A stretch of 64,000 bases of DNA from JANMEX01 sp031422915 (lineage in GTDB: Bacteria > Pseudomonadota > Alphaproteobacteria > Rhizobiales > Rhizobiaceae), in contig JANPEK010000119.1 of the NCBI GenBank assembly GCA_031422915.1, forward strand, positions 1 through 64,000. Reading direction: 5' to 3'. Below, in pieces: positions 53,365-62,112 of the stretch (positions within the stretch are counted from its first letter, which is position 1; each line of letters starts with the position of its first letter). The notes beneath the pieces are model-generated. The model had not been told where the DNA came from. It did no database searches and saw nothing but the letters and a program-made list of their open reading frames with translations. The position numbers and the translations under genes are program-made.

Positions 53365-54152
53365 CAACGGATACCCTTCGAGACAACACCTGACATCTCG
53401 TCAGCCGCCTGAATGACCTTTGAGTTCATTTCATAGCTGCGCTGCGCCGAAATCAGCTCTGTGATCTCCTTCACCGGATCAACATTGCTTTCTTCCAGAT
53501 ATCCTTGCCTGACAGTCGCAAATCCTGCGTCACCCGGCACGCCAACAGTCGGCGCTCCAGACGCGCTGCTTTGTGCGAACAGGCTCCCGCCGGTCGGAAT
53601 GAGTCCGGCCTCGTTCGGAAAATTCGCTAGTGTCAGCTGGCCAAGCTCCTGCAAGTCGGTTTGCCCCGCCACGCGGGCAAACACTTGGCCGGATTCATTG
53701 AATATCACCTCGACTGTGTTCGCCGGCACAGTGATCGACGGCACAACGCTGTGGCCGTCACTGGTCACAAGCTGGCCTTCCGCATTGGTGTTGAAGGCAC
53801 CGGAGCGTGTGTAGTTGGTCTCGCCGCTCGGCAGTTCGATCTGGAACCAGCCATTGCCGGTCAGCGCGACATCAAGCTGGTTGGATGTCGCCTGCAGCGT
53901 TCCTTGCGTGTTGATGGTTCTCACCGCAACATTGCGCACGCCAAGCCCGATGTGCACGCCCTCAGGTATGATGTCCTGGTTCGAGCGCGACGGCACACCC
54001 TTCTGCCGCTCAGTCTGATAGAGCAGGTCCGTAAACTCCGCGCGGGCGCGCTTGAACCCGGTCGTGTTGATGTTGGCAATATTGTTGGCAATCACATCCA
54101 GATTGGTCTGCTGGGCGCTCATGCCGGTTGCTGCAATCGAGAGTGCGCGCAT
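53364..54152 (-). CDS. flgG: Flagellar distal rod protein FlgG
   Basis: A 262-residue axial protein of standard FlgG length. N-terminal ALSIAATGMSAQQTNLDVI and ANNIANINTTGFKR and C-terminal EEITELISAQRSYEMNSKVI-like KEITELISAQRSYEMNSKVI form the rod coiled coil. IPEGVHIGLGVRN marks it as FlgG. It forms the distal rod. Confidence 0.97.
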   Translation of the reverse strand: MRALSIAATGMSAQQTNLDVIANNIANINTTGFKRARAEFTDLLYQTERQKGVPSRSNQDIIPEGVHIGLGVRNVAVRTINTQGTLQATSNQLDVALTGNGWFQIELPSGETNYTRSGAFNTNAEGQLVTSDGHSVVPSITVPANTVEVIFNESGQVFARVAGQTDLQELGQLTLANFPNEAGLIPTGGSLFAQSSASGAPTVGVPGDAGFATVRQGYLEESNVDPVKEITELISAQRSYEMNSKVIQAADEMSGVVSKGIR

Positions 54153-54161
54153 TGTGTTCCC

Positions 54162-54461
54162 CTAAATGGCCATGCGGGTGAGGTCGAGATAGGCCGAGAC
54201 AATCTTGTCGCGAATGCCTGTTGCAACGCGCAGCGACTGCTCCGCTGACATCACAGCATCCACCACGTCGCGCGTCGATCCCTGTCCCGCAAGCGCCGCC
54301 ATCGATTGCATCTCCGCATTCTCAATTGCCCCGATGGCCCGCGCACCGGCCGCCTCGAGAGTATCGCTGAAGCTTGCACCGATGCTCTTGCCGGATTGGA
54401 CCCGCGCTTGGCCCTGTTCAACAAGACTGCTGATTGCTGACGTGATTGCCGAAACGCTCAT
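54162..54461 (-). CDS. fliE: Flagellar hook-basal body adaptor FliE
   Basis: A 99-residue protein with SFSDTLEAAGARAIGAIENAE-type helices and the C-terminal segment DVVDAVMSAEQSLRVATGIRDKIVSAYLDL diagnostic of FliE, which joins the MS-ring to the rod. The ATG at 54461 overlaps the flgC stop. flgG begins nine bases beyond its stop. Confidence 0.94.
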   Translation of the reverse strand: MSVSAITSAISSLVEQGQARVQSGKSIGASFSDTLEAAGARAIGAIENAEMQSMAALAGQGSTRDVVDAVMSAEQSLRVATGIRDKIVSAYLDLTRMAI

Positions 54462-54874
54462 GTCGCCCTCAACAAATCAACCGACATCGAAATCAGATCG
54501 CGGACCTGCTTGATCACCTGCAGATTTGCCTCATAAGACCGGTTGGCCTCGCGCATGTCTGCCATTTCAATAATGGCGTTGACGTTTGGAAGTTTGACAA
54601 ATCCGGACTCATCCGCATACGGGCTTGCGGGATCAAACTCTGCCCTGAACGGCGAATTGTCCCGCGCCACTTCACTGGTCTTGACCAGATTTGCGCCGGT
54701 CTTGCGGTCAAGCTCCTCAACAAAGCTGATGATCTTGCGCTGATAGGGATCGCCGCCCGCTACCGTTGCCGTCGAGTTTGCATTGGCAATATTCTCGGCA
54801 ACAACCTGAATGCGCCGCGTCTGCGCCGCCATTCCCGAACCGGCAATCTTGATAGACGAAACCAGACTGTCCAT
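54458..54874 (-). CDS. flgC: Flagellar proximal rod protein FlgC
   Basis: A 138-residue rod protein with SIKIAGSGMAAQTRRIQVV, AENIANANSTATVAGGDPYQRK and the C-terminal MADMREANRSYEANLQVIK typical of FlgC. ATG 54874 follows AAGG with eight bases of spacing and begins two bases after the flgB stop; a TTG two codons upstream is possible. Confidence 0.95.
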   Translation of the reverse strand: MDSLVSSIKIAGSGMAAQTRRIQVVAENIANANSTATVAGGDPYQRKIISFVEELDRKTGANLVKTSEVARDNSPFRAEFDPASPYADESGFVKLPNVNAIIEMADMREANRSYEANLQVIKQVRDLISMSVDLLRAT

Positions 54875-54876
54875 GG

Positions 54877-55239
54877 TCAAACCTTCGCCGCTGTCAGGAT
54901 CATCCGGTGAAAGGCGCTGACAATGGCGGTATTCAGCTCATACTGGCTTCTAACTTCGGTCGTCTTCATCATTTCAGTTTCGACACTGACCTGTTGGCCA
55001 GCACCAGTCGTCTTCTCAAGCGCAATCCCGTCATACGAATTGACGCTCGCCATATGCCGCTTATCAGTGGTCAATAAGCGCGCAGGACCCGGCTCAAGCA
55101 TCGCCTTGAACGGCACAACGTCCTTGGCCACATAGCCGGAAATATTTGCATGCGAGACATTCTCGGCAATCGTCTGTTGCCGCACAGCCAGCCATTTGGC
55201 CTGCTGACTAGCCAAGGCGAAGATGCCGGTGCTTTGCAT
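54877..55239 (-). CDS. flgB: Flagellar proximal rod protein FlgB
   Basis: A 120-residue rod protein: N-terminal ALASQQAKWLAVRQQTIAEN and VSHANISGYVAKDVVPFK, C-terminal MKTTEVRSQYELNTAIVSAF. ATG 55239 has GGAG upstream; the in-frame region beyond it (to 55449) does not resemble FlgB. The 64 bases before it separate it from the unknown flagellar-operon protein. Confidence 0.94.
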   Translation of the reverse strand: MQSTGIFALASQQAKWLAVRQQTIAENVSHANISGYVAKDVVPFKAMLEPGPARLLTTDKRHMASVNSYDGIALEKTTGAGQQVSVETEMMKTTEVRSQYELNTAIVSAFHRMILTAAKV

Positions 55240-55303
55240 GTGCGCTCCTTCCAATCGCACAAACTTAAGTCTGCTGCCTTGTGCAGGACTTGTGCGATAC
55301 CGC

Positions 55304-55843
55304 TCATTTTCGCTGCACCCAGTCATAAGCTTCGCCCGCTGAAGTCTTGATCGACCAGCGCCCCTTCGACAGGACAATCGCCTCGACTTGAGCACCATTC
55401 GAAAGTCTTGATCCCACCCTGACAGTCTCAACCTTGCCGCCATCAACAATCAACGCGCGGTTGGCGCTCACAAAAAGAATCTCCAATGTCAAAGGTGAGT
55501 GCGGATCATCGCCCGGGAAGGCTTGGTCAGCGGACACGTTCACAATGCGCTCTGGAACGCGGCCCCTGATCGACCCTGTCACAATCTTGTCGAGTTGCAA
55601 CTTGGGTTTCAGCACCGCAGCGATCTGCCTCTCGACATCGCCGTCGGCAACAGGATCGCGCTCAAGCTCTCCCGAAAACTGCATCAGTGGTGGCCCGAAC
55701 TTTTCGGGATGAAAATGGATGTAAAATGGCAACGCCGCGCTCGCCATCGTCCCGCATCCAAGGCTACCGAAAAACAACACATTGCTCAATATTGAGCGTG
55801 TTTGGCGCACGATTCGAGCGCTATTCGATCTCAGGTTTTTCAT
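55304..55843 (-). CDS. Unknown flagellar-operon protein with N-terminal membrane helix
   Basis: A 179-residue protein with a basic N-terminus and one hydrophobic segment (about residues 18-40, ending ASAALPF), so either a signal anchor or a secreted protein. The mature part has Pro-rich FHPEKFGPPLMQF, then a beta-rich C-terminal 60 residues (LEILFVSANRALIVDGGKVE, VGSRLSNGAQVEAIVLSKGR, WSIKTSAGEAYDWV) resembling a small periplasmic PDZ-less beta domain. It overlaps fliI by 23 bases. Hypothetical proteins occur at this place in other rhizobial flagellar clusters, but I cannot name a function. Confidence 0.75.
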   Translation of the reverse strand: MKNLRSNSARIVRQTRSILSNVLFFGSLGCGTMASAALPFYIHFHPEKFGPPLMQFSGELERDPVADGDVERQIAAVLKPKLQLDKIVTGSIRGRVPERIVNVSADQAFPGDDPHSPLTLEILFVSANRALIVDGGKVETVRVGSRLSNGAQVEAIVLSKGRWSIKTSAGEAYDWVQRK

Positions 55844-57188
55844 GGACGGACCGCCTCAAATGCGCCAGCAGCGCGCCAAAGGAATCGTGCGACTGCGCCT
55901 CCTGTGCAGACTGAATCATGCACGCATAAATCTCGGGCACAGTCACGACTGCATTGTCGAGAAGTGCATCGTCCCCCGCCTTCCATGATCCAAGCATGCG
56001 CAAATCTTTCGTATCTTCGTACCGCGCAATCATGCTGCGCAGTTGCAGCACCAGCTTCTGTTGCTCGGGCGTCCAGGCGCGATTCGCAAGCCTCGACAAT
56101 GACGAAAGCAGGTTGATCGGCGGATAGCGCCCCTGGTTGGCAATCTCGCGGTCAAGCACAATATGCCCGTCCAGAATGCCCCGGATCGCGTCGGCAACAG
56201 GATCATTTTGATCATCGCCATCGACAAGCACGGTGACAATTGCCGTGATCGAACCGCCACCCTCCATGCCGGGCCCTGCACGCTCCAGAAGTTTCGGCAG
56301 TTCAGCAAATACGGATGCAGGATAGCCCCTCGCCACCGGCGGTTCGCCCGCCGCCCCGCCAATTTCGCGCAAAGCATGCGCAAATCGCGTCACGGAATCG
56401 AGCAGAAACAACACCCTCTTGCCCTGATTGCGAAAATATTCAGCCACCCGCATCGCAAGCTGCGGCGCTGTCAATCGCATCAACGCTGTCTGGTCACTGG
56501 TCGCAACCACCGCAACAGTTTTAGTCATCGCCGCCTTGCCGATCGCGTCTTCAATGAATTCCCGCACCTCGCGGCCACGTTCGCCGACCAGCGCCACCAC
56601 CACGCAATCAAACGCATCAGTCTTCGCCAGCATGCCAAGCAACGTCGATTTCCCGACGCCCGAGCCTGCAAAAATGCCAATCCGCTGCCCGTAGCAAATC
56701 GGGGTGAAGATATCGATCGCCCGGATACCGGTCTTGATCGACGCTTCAACCCGGCCCCGTTGCAACGCCGGAATACGCCCGCCAGACCCATCAGTCCCAG
56801 CTTCGCGCGCCATCGTCTTGAGAGGAGGCCCGCCATCAATCGGCACCGCCAAAGGGTTCAACACGCGCCCCAGCCAGTGGTCCGACGGGCCATCGCTCTC
56901 CAACGGGTGCAAATATGCAGGATCACCAATTCTAAGCTCGCGCGTGTCGTCAAACGGCGCGACAAGCACATCCTGTTCGCTGATCTGCACCACATTGCCG
57001 AAGCTGCCATATCCCGCAGCGTTGAACACAACACGACCATGGATGGTAGCCTCGCTCTGGATGCCGGCCACCCGGACCAGGTCAGGCCTGACAGCCGTAA
57101 TCCTCCCACCACGCAACAGCATCGGCGTGCCTGCGGCAACTGCGGCAGAAGCGCGCCTAAGCCCCTCAAGCCCGTCCATGCGCATCAT
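55821..57188 (-). CDS. fliI: Flagellar export ATPase FliI
   Basis: A 455-residue F1-beta-like ATPase. Walker A GSGVGKST is at residues 175-182, followed by ALVGERGREVREFIED, the Walker B VLFLLDSVTRFAHALREI and GYPASVFAELPKLLERAG. It energises or times export with FliH and FliJ. ATG 57188 overlaps the flgF stop as ATGA. The C-terminal tail past VPEIYACMIQSA is short and acidic. Confidence 0.97.
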   Translation of the reverse strand: MMRMDGLEGLRRASAAVAAGTPMLLRGGRITAVRPDLVRVAGIQSEATIHGRVVFNAAGYGSFGNVVQISEQDVLVAPFDDTRELRIGDPAYLHPLESDGPSDHWLGRVLNPLAVPIDGGPPLKTMAREAGTDGSGGRIPALQRGRVEASIKTGIRAIDIFTPICYGQRIGIFAGSGVGKSTLLGMLAKTDAFDCVVVALVGERGREVREFIEDAIGKAAMTKTVAVVATSDQTALMRLTAPQLAMRVAEYFRNQGKRVLFLLDSVTRFAHALREIGGAAGEPPVARGYPASVFAELPKLLERAGPGMEGGGSITAIVTVLVDGDDQNDPVADAIRGILDGHIVLDREIANQGRYPPINLLSSLSRLANRAWTPEQQKLVLQLRSMIARYEDTKDLRMLGSWKAGDDALLDNAVVTVPEIYACMIQSAQEAQSHDSFGALLAHLRRSVHEKPEIE

Positions 57189-57907
57189 TTTCCGCTCAGC
57201 ATCTGGATGGCTTGATTGAGCGAAGACTCGGTCTGCTGGATCAGATTTGCAACGCTCTCAAAGTTCCGCTGCACAGAAATAAGCCGTGCAATCTGCTCGA
57301 CTGTATCGACATTCGACGTCTCGGCAAAACCTTGCACAACGCTATAATCATCCCTGTCTGCCGCAGGTGTCGCCGCGCCCTCCGGCAGTATCGCCAGCGA
57401 GCCATACCGGTAAGTCTCATCCGGCACGTCCGCGTCAAACACACCCACGCTGCCAACGATCGCATTGTTCTGGTGCAATATCCCGGCTGCATCCGCGCGC
57501 ACCGGGCCTGACGCCAGATTGATTTGCACAGGCGATCCACCCTGATCAAGCACGGGGTCACCGTCAAGACTGACCAGAGACCCGTCTGGATCAATCTGGA
57601 ACCTGCCGTCCCGGGTAACAGCCTCCCCCGCCGCGCTCTGGACCACAAACCACCCGGTTCCATTGATCGCAAAATCAAGTTGATTTCCGGTCTCCGTCAG
57701 CGGGCCTTGGCGTTCCGACAAGGACGCAAGTCCCGGCGTCACGAAAGACACAGAAGACCGCGACAATCCGTCCAGCTGCTCGGAAAACTTGATGCCAATC
57801 TCGCGAAACCCCGACGTATTGCTGTTGGCGATATTATCCGCAATCGTCGCCAGACGCCGCTCGCCAGCGATCTGCGCGGACAGGGCAACATGAAGCCCGA
57901 TGTCCAT
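57185..57907 (-). CDS. flgF: Flagellar proximal rod protein FlgF
   Basis: A 240-residue rod protein with GLHVALSAQIAGERRLATI, ADNIANSNTSGFREIG, the DFAINGTGWFVVQ segment and C-terminal RLISVQRNFESVANLIQQ. ATG 57907 begins one base after the stop of the DUF1217 gene; a longer in-frame reading to 58189 is a shadow of that gene. Confidence 0.94.
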   Translation of the reverse strand: MDIGLHVALSAQIAGERRLATIADNIANSNTSGFREIGIKFSEQLDGLSRSSVSFVTPGLASLSERQGPLTETGNQLDFAINGTGWFVVQSAAGEAVTRDGRFQIDPDGSLVSLDGDPVLDQGGSPVQINLASGPVRADAAGILHQNNAIVGSVGVFDADVPDETYRYGSLAILPEGAATPAADRDDYSVVQGFAETSNVDTVEQIARLISVQRNFESVANLIQQTESSLNQAIQMLSGK

Positions 57908-57908
57908 T

Positions 57909-58694
57909 TCAGACCCGCGTCCTGATTTTTGCAAGCGACGCCATAAGCGCGTCAGACACCCCGGCCTGGCCCGTTTGCCCGAATAGTGACGCAACCCCGC
58001 CGCTGCTGCCCGTTGGCGCGCCGTTGTCGACGTCCCAGAGCGTCGTGAAGCGCTTGAGGAATTGGTTGAGCTTGGCAGGGTTCTTGAAATCCGCCAGATC
58101 GATACGGCTCTCAAGCGTTTGAATCTGCTTGTCGATGTTGACCAGCGAAAAGACATCGGGCAAACGAAGCGCCGTTTTGACAACCTCATTCAGCGCCCTG
58201 TCCGCCAAAATCTCGGTCACCGAGGTAAGCTTTGCGGCATTGCGCTGAAAGTAAAGCGCCAGCCTCACCCCCTCATTGTCGCTGCCTGCCTGCGTCTCCA
58301 ATGATTGCCGGACATATTTGTCCACAACACCCTTCTGCACGGAATCAAACGCCGTCGTCGCCGCGCCATAGTTCTTGAAATCAAATGTCTTGGCAAACTC
58401 CAGATAGCGCTTGTCGGCAAGCCGATTGACAAATGCATCCTGTGCATCCTGACCCTCATTGAGGACTTTCCGGATAAAGGCTTTCGCATAAGCCATATCC
58501 TGCAAACCAAATGCAGACATGGCAAACGTCAAAAGCCGCCTGTCCGATACAAACGCGTCAACCGTTTTCACCGACCCGATTTTCGCCAGATAGTATTCCG
58601 ACTCGCGCTGGATCATCGGCTGTCTGCGCAACACCGTTTCAGACCGCTGCAAGTCCCGCGCGATCAGGGAATAACTTGTGAAAGTGCTCGTCAT
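57909..58694 (-). CDS. DUF1217 flagellar-operon protein
   Basis: A 261-residue, mostly helical protein of the DUF1217 family, which is found in alphaproteobacterial flagellar loci. Recognisable stretches are TFTSYSLIARDLQRSE, the repeated RLLTFAMSAFGL and RYLEFAKTFDF motifs with YGAA after them, and EGVRLALYFQRNA. It has no signal peptide or membrane segment. ATG 58694 is chosen over the in-frame start ten codons earlier. It heads the long minus-strand operon, 153 bases from divergent motA. Its role is unknown; an axial or export-related cytoplasmic role is a guess. Confidence 0.82.
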   Translation of the reverse strand: MTSTFTSYSLIARDLQRSETVLRRQPMIQRESEYYLAKIGSVKTVDAFVSDRRLLTFAMSAFGLQDMAYAKAFIRKVLNEGQDAQDAFVNRLADKRYLEFAKTFDFKNYGAATTAFDSVQKGVVDKYVRQSLETQAGSDNEGVRLALYFQRNAAKLTSVTEILADRALNEVVKTALRLPDVFSLVNIDKQIQTLESRIDLADFKNPAKLNQFLKRFTTLWDVDNGAPTGSSGGVASLFGQTGQAGVSDALMASLAKIRTRV

Positions 58695-58731
58695 GCGCGT
58701 TGCCTCATCGTGCTCAGTTTGCACACGCGAC

Positions 58732-58800
58732 CTTGCGCGAAGCTCGTGCTGGAAACGCAGGACGAGATACTTGAACGACCGGCTTCAAGCCTCGCGCAAG
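58732..58800. repeat. Inverted repeat in the motA/DUF1217 divergent promoter region
   Basis: CTTGCGCGAAG at 58732-58742 and CCTCGCGCAAG at 58790-58800 are complementary at ten of eleven positions, with 47 bases between them. They lie between two divergent flagellar operons, so they could be paired operator half-sites or part of a looped structure. No regulator can be named. Confidence 0.35.
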
Positions 58801-58847
58801 TCTGACACCTTAGCCAATTGCTGCAACACTTGAGGAAACAGTGACTT

Positions 58848-59705
58848 ATGGGAATTATCATCGGCCTGATCATGACCCTTGGCTGCGTGCTCGGCGGCTT
58901 CATGGCGATGGGCGGGAATGTTATGGTTCTCTATCAGCCGTGGGAGTTTGTCATCATCGGCGGCGCCTCCGTCGGCACATTTCTGATCGCCAATCCGATC
59001 GCGGTGGTAAAGGATTCAGGCAAAGGCTTCGTGGAAGCAATCAAGAACTCGGTTCCAACAGAGAAGGACTATCTCGATCTCCTCGGCCTGATCTACAGCC
59101 TTCTGAAAGCATTGAAAGAGAAGCCGAAAAACGAGGTGGAAACCCACATCGACAACCCGGAGGAATCGACAATTTTCCAGGCCTACCCGCGAGTTCTCAA
59201 TCAGGTCGGCCTGCGCAATTTCATCTGCGACTATTGCCGTCTTATCATGGTCGGCAATGCCCGCCCGCATGAGGTTGAGTCCTTGATGGAGGAAGAGATC
59301 CACACAATCCGCCACGACAAGCTGAAAGCCTACCACGCGCTGCAAGCGGTCAGTGACGGACTGCCGGCCCTCGGCATTGTTGCGGCCGTTCTGGGTGTCG
59401 TCAAAGCCATGGGCCACATCGACGCCTCGCCGGAAGTTCTTGGCGGGCTGATTGGCGCGGCCCTTGTCGGCACGTTCTTCGGCATCTTCATGTCCTATTC
59501 GGTGATCGGTCCCGTCGCCACCAAGATCAAGGTGGTGCGCGAGAAAAACCTTCGTGAATATTTCGTCGCCAAACAGGCGCTCATTGCCCACATGAACGGC
59601 TCCCTGCCGCAGATCGCGCTCGAATTCGGCCGCAAAGCGATCTCGGCCTACGACCGCCCGACTCTTGACGCCGTCGAGCAGGCAACCATGAATGCAACCG
59701 CATGA
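58848..59705 (+). CDS. motA: Flagellar stator protein MotA
   Basis: A 285-residue protein with four membrane helices: about 3-22, 33-50, 169-190 and 200-222. The family segment DGLPALGIVAAVLGVVKAM holds the proline important for torque, and the large cytoplasmic loop (about 60-165) with RHDKLKAYHAL carries the charged residues that face FliG. It forms the proton channel with MotB, encoded 36 kb away. It starts the plus-strand operon with fliM, fliN, fliG and flhB; the fliM start overlaps its stop. Confidence 0.97.
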   Translation: MGIIIGLIMTLGCVLGGFMAMGGNVMVLYQPWEFVIIGGASVGTFLIANPIAVVKDSGKGFVEAIKNSVPTEKDYLDLLGLIYSLLKALKEKPKNEVETHIDNPEESTIFQAYPRVLNQVGLRNFICDYCRLIMVGNARPHEVESLMEEEIHTIRHDKLKAYHALQAVSDGLPALGIVAAVLGVVKAMGHIDASPEVLGGLIGAALVGTFFGIFMSYSVIGPVATKIKVVREKNLREYFVAKQALIAHMNGSLPQIALEFGRKAISAYDRPTLDAVEQATMNATA

Positions 59706-60646
59706 GCATGCTTGAAGGCACCCTGGGCGAGATCATTCACCCTGTTGATTGGGCTGACATTCTGGCCGGCCAAAAAGATGGCCAAAAAGACGGAGATGAC
59801 AAGCTTTCCGCATTTGCGAGTGCTGTGGAAGTAATGGTCGCACAATTGACATCCGTGCTTTTCGGCAGCCAAGACACTGTCAAACTCTGCGCCTTCGCTT
59901 CCAAAGTTCAATCAACAGCCGAATGGCAGACAGACACCGAACCTTCAGCCGTCATCATCGAATTTGTCTCTGCCGAACAAGACCAACTCTGCGCGATACT
60001 CGCCTTGAATGCCAACCTCATAGGAAGCTCATTGGCCGGTTACCTTGGTGCTCCAGAACCGTTTGAACCTGCGGATCGACCATCTCGCATCACCAGCATG
60101 GAATTGCATTACCTCGCACATATCGCCCCCGCGCTCATGGAGACACTGCAGCCGCTTTCAAGTCTGACTATGTCCAGCCATCGTCTTTGCGTCACCGCAC
60201 AATGGCAGCTTTCTGAAGCGACCGAACTCTACGTCGCGCAGGTCGCGTTAGCGCAGTCGCCGGAAGCCGCCCTCCTGTCAATCGCCATTCCCACGCATAG
60301 TCTGGCAATCAATTCTGAAGAGGAGCAGGACACTGAATTGGCTGTCTATGCCGCTGGTCATTCGAAAGTCCGGGAACTTGGCAGGACCAAAGTCAAGGTG
60401 GACGTATTCGTCCGAGCTGCCGATCTGACACTTGAGCGCATTCGTTCACTCAGTGAAGGGGATGTCATTGGCATGGAACAGGCGGGGCTCGGTGAGGCCC
60501 GTGCAATTGCAAAGGGACAAGACATATTCGCCGGGCAGATCGGTCGTTCAGGCGGGGCCTATTCGATCCGGGTAACGCAAACGTGCACGGTCGCATCAAA
60601 AGCCGCCGAATCCACGCAGTCAAACCACAATGGATCGAGACGTTGA
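59702..60646 (+). CDS. fliM: Flagellar motor switch protein FliM
   Basis: A 314-residue divergent FliM. The middle CheC-like domain is at about 35-200 and a SPOA domain follows at about 220-295 (ELGRTKVKVDVFVRAADLTL, LSEGDVIGMEQAG). The canonical N-terminal CheY-binding peptide LSQxEIDALL is absent; the protein begins MSMLEGTLGEIIHPVDW instead. Annotation rests on the SPOA domain and on its place between motA and fliN. It builds the C-ring with FliG and FliN. Confidence 0.85.
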   Translation: MSMLEGTLGEIIHPVDWADILAGQKDGQKDGDDKLSAFASAVEVMVAQLTSVLFGSQDTVKLCAFASKVQSTAEWQTDTEPSAVIIEFVSAEQDQLCAILALNANLIGSSLAGYLGAPEPFEPADRPSRITSMELHYLAHIAPALMETLQPLSSLTMSSHRLCVTAQWQLSEATELYVAQVALAQSPEAALLSIAIPTHSLAINSEEEQDTELAVYAAGHSKVRELGRTKVKVDVFVRAADLTLERIRSLSEGDVIGMEQAGLGEARAIAKGQDIFAGQIGRSGGAYSIRVTQTCTVASKAAESTQSNHNGSRR

Positions 60647-60647
60647 A

Positions 60648-61064
60648 ATGACCACGACCGCAGCCGCTCAAGACCAGCAAGGCCAGGCAAATGCGCTGCC
60701 AGCCGATGCGCCGGAAGACGCCGAGCAAGAATTGAACCGGGCGATTGAAGAGCTGCGCGGAATATCCAGCCGGGCAGGGGTGTCTGCTTCCGGCCGGATA
60801 GATGAAGTTAAGCCTGCCAATGCGTCTTCAAGCGGTGCCGCACTCCAAATTCCGCTGGAGGTCAATGTCATTTTGGGATCAACCGAGCTGACCTTGGCGG
60901 AGCTGTCCGTCCTGAAGATAGGCTCGACGCTCAAACTTGACCGGATTGTCGGCGACCCGCTTGATCTGGTTGTCAATGGCATCAAGATCGCCAGGGGTGA
61001 ACTGGTTATCGCCGACAAGCAGTCAAACACATTCGGCTTTCGCATCTCAAGCGTGATCTCCTGA
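60648..61064 (+). CDS. fliN: Flagellar motor switch protein FliN
   Basis: A 138-residue protein with a variable acidic N-terminus and a C-terminal SPOA domain (about 66-135: IPLEVNVILGSTELTLAELS, IGSTLKLDRIVGDPLDLVVN, IARGELVIADKQSNTFGFRI). ATG 60648, one base after the fliM stop, has GAGA upstream at good spacing; an ATG at 60630 inside fliM is an alternative that adds six residues. Confidence 0.93.
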   Translation: MTTTAAAQDQQGQANALPADAPEDAEQELNRAIEELRGISSRAGVSASGRIDEVKPANASSSGAALQIPLEVNVILGSTELTLAELSVLKIGSTLKLDRIVGDPLDLVVNGIKIARGELVIADKQSNTFGFRISSVIS

Positions 61065-61086
61065 TCCAGACAGTTGGCCTTTGCAA

Positions 61087-62094
61087 ATGGACATTCAAAC
61101 CAAATACTCCGCCGCGCAAATGGCAGTGGCCGTTGTCATCGCCACCGAGCAGCCGCTTGTCGCAGACATTTTGAAGTTTCTGGCAAAGTCAGAGATTGAC
61201 GCGCTGTTGGCCAACGCAAGGCTAATGAAAAAAATCGACCAAAAAGACCTGCAGGACATCATCACGCAATTTGAGAAGGAGTTTGTCGATGGTGTCGGAA
61301 TTTTGAACTCGTTCGATCAGCTCAGCGAAGCTGTTTCGCAAAGTGAAGCCAATGCCGCAGAGCAGCGCGAAACCGGCCAAACTGACCCCGCCCCAAAATC
61401 AGGTTGGGACCTGCTTCTGGAGGCTGAACCACAAGAGGTTGCTGACTATCTGGCCACCGAACACATGCAGGCCGCCGCCTACATTCTCTCGCAAATGCCG
61501 CCGTCGCGCACCTCCGAAATCATCTCCCTTATGGGCCGCCCTGTCGCACTGCCCTTGCTGGCGCGTCTGATGGACATCACCGACGTTCCGCCAGTGGCAA
61601 AAGAATTTGTCGAAAGCGCGCTCATCGCAAAATTCGGGCAAACCAAGCCGGGCAAGACAAAAAACTCAGGTGCAGGCGTTGCAGCCATCTTGAATGAAAT
61701 GAACCAACTTGAATCCGAATCATATTTGAACGACATGACAGGCATGCTCACCGCCGAAATCATGAGCGGCATCAAGTCGATGCTATTCCGGTTTGAGGAT
61801 ATCCCGAACCTCGATAAAACCGCGCGCGCCACCGTGTTTGACCTGGTACCCATTGATATGCTGACGCTCGCGTTGCGCGATGCGCCGCCCGACATCGCGG
61901 AAGCTGCGCTCTCCAGCATTGGCCAGCGCTCGCGCCGCATGATTGAAAATGATCTGCGGTCCAAAACCACAGCTCGCCCTGCCGATATCGCCAAAGCCCG
62001 CAGACAAATTGTCGCAGAAGTCATGCGTCTTGCTTCGCAAGGACGGATCGAGCTCGTTGCCGAACCTCTTGCCACAGCCCCGCTTGCCGCTTGA
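61087..62094 (+). CDS. fliG: Flagellar motor switch protein FliG
   Basis: A 335-residue rotor protein. The C-terminal torque domain has MSGIKSMLFRFEDIPNLDK and LVPIDMLTLALRDAP, matching the FEDL/charged helix that meets MotA, and RSRRMIENDL. The middle part shows EPQEVADYLATEHMQAAAYI and ILSQMPP as in FliG armadillo repeats. The N-terminal FliF-binding part is divergent. ATG 61087 is chosen; TTG 61081 is possible; neither has a clear ribosome-binding site. Confidence 0.9.
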   Translation: MDIQTKYSAAQMAVAVVIATEQPLVADILKFLAKSEIDALLANARLMKKIDQKDLQDIITQFEKEFVDGVGILNSFDQLSEAVSQSEANAAEQRETGQTDPAPKSGWDLLLEAEPQEVADYLATEHMQAAAYILSQMPPSRTSEIISLMGRPVALPLLARLMDITDVPPVAKEFVESALIAKFGQTKPGKTKNSGAGVAAILNEMNQLESESYLNDMTGMLTAEIMSGIKSMLFRFEDIPNLDKTARATVFDLVPIDMLTLALRDAPPDIAEAALSSIGQRSRRMIENDLRSKTTARPADIAKARRQIVAEVMRLASQGRIELVAEPLATAPLAA

Positions 62095-62112
62095 TGTAGA
62101 AAAGGCTGCGCT

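Noticed and set aside
56163..57215. A 350-codon open frame on the plus strand opposite fliI
   Set aside because: The fliI frame is certain from its Walker motifs. The antisense product is Arg/His-rich and low in complexity, as expected of a shadow frame.
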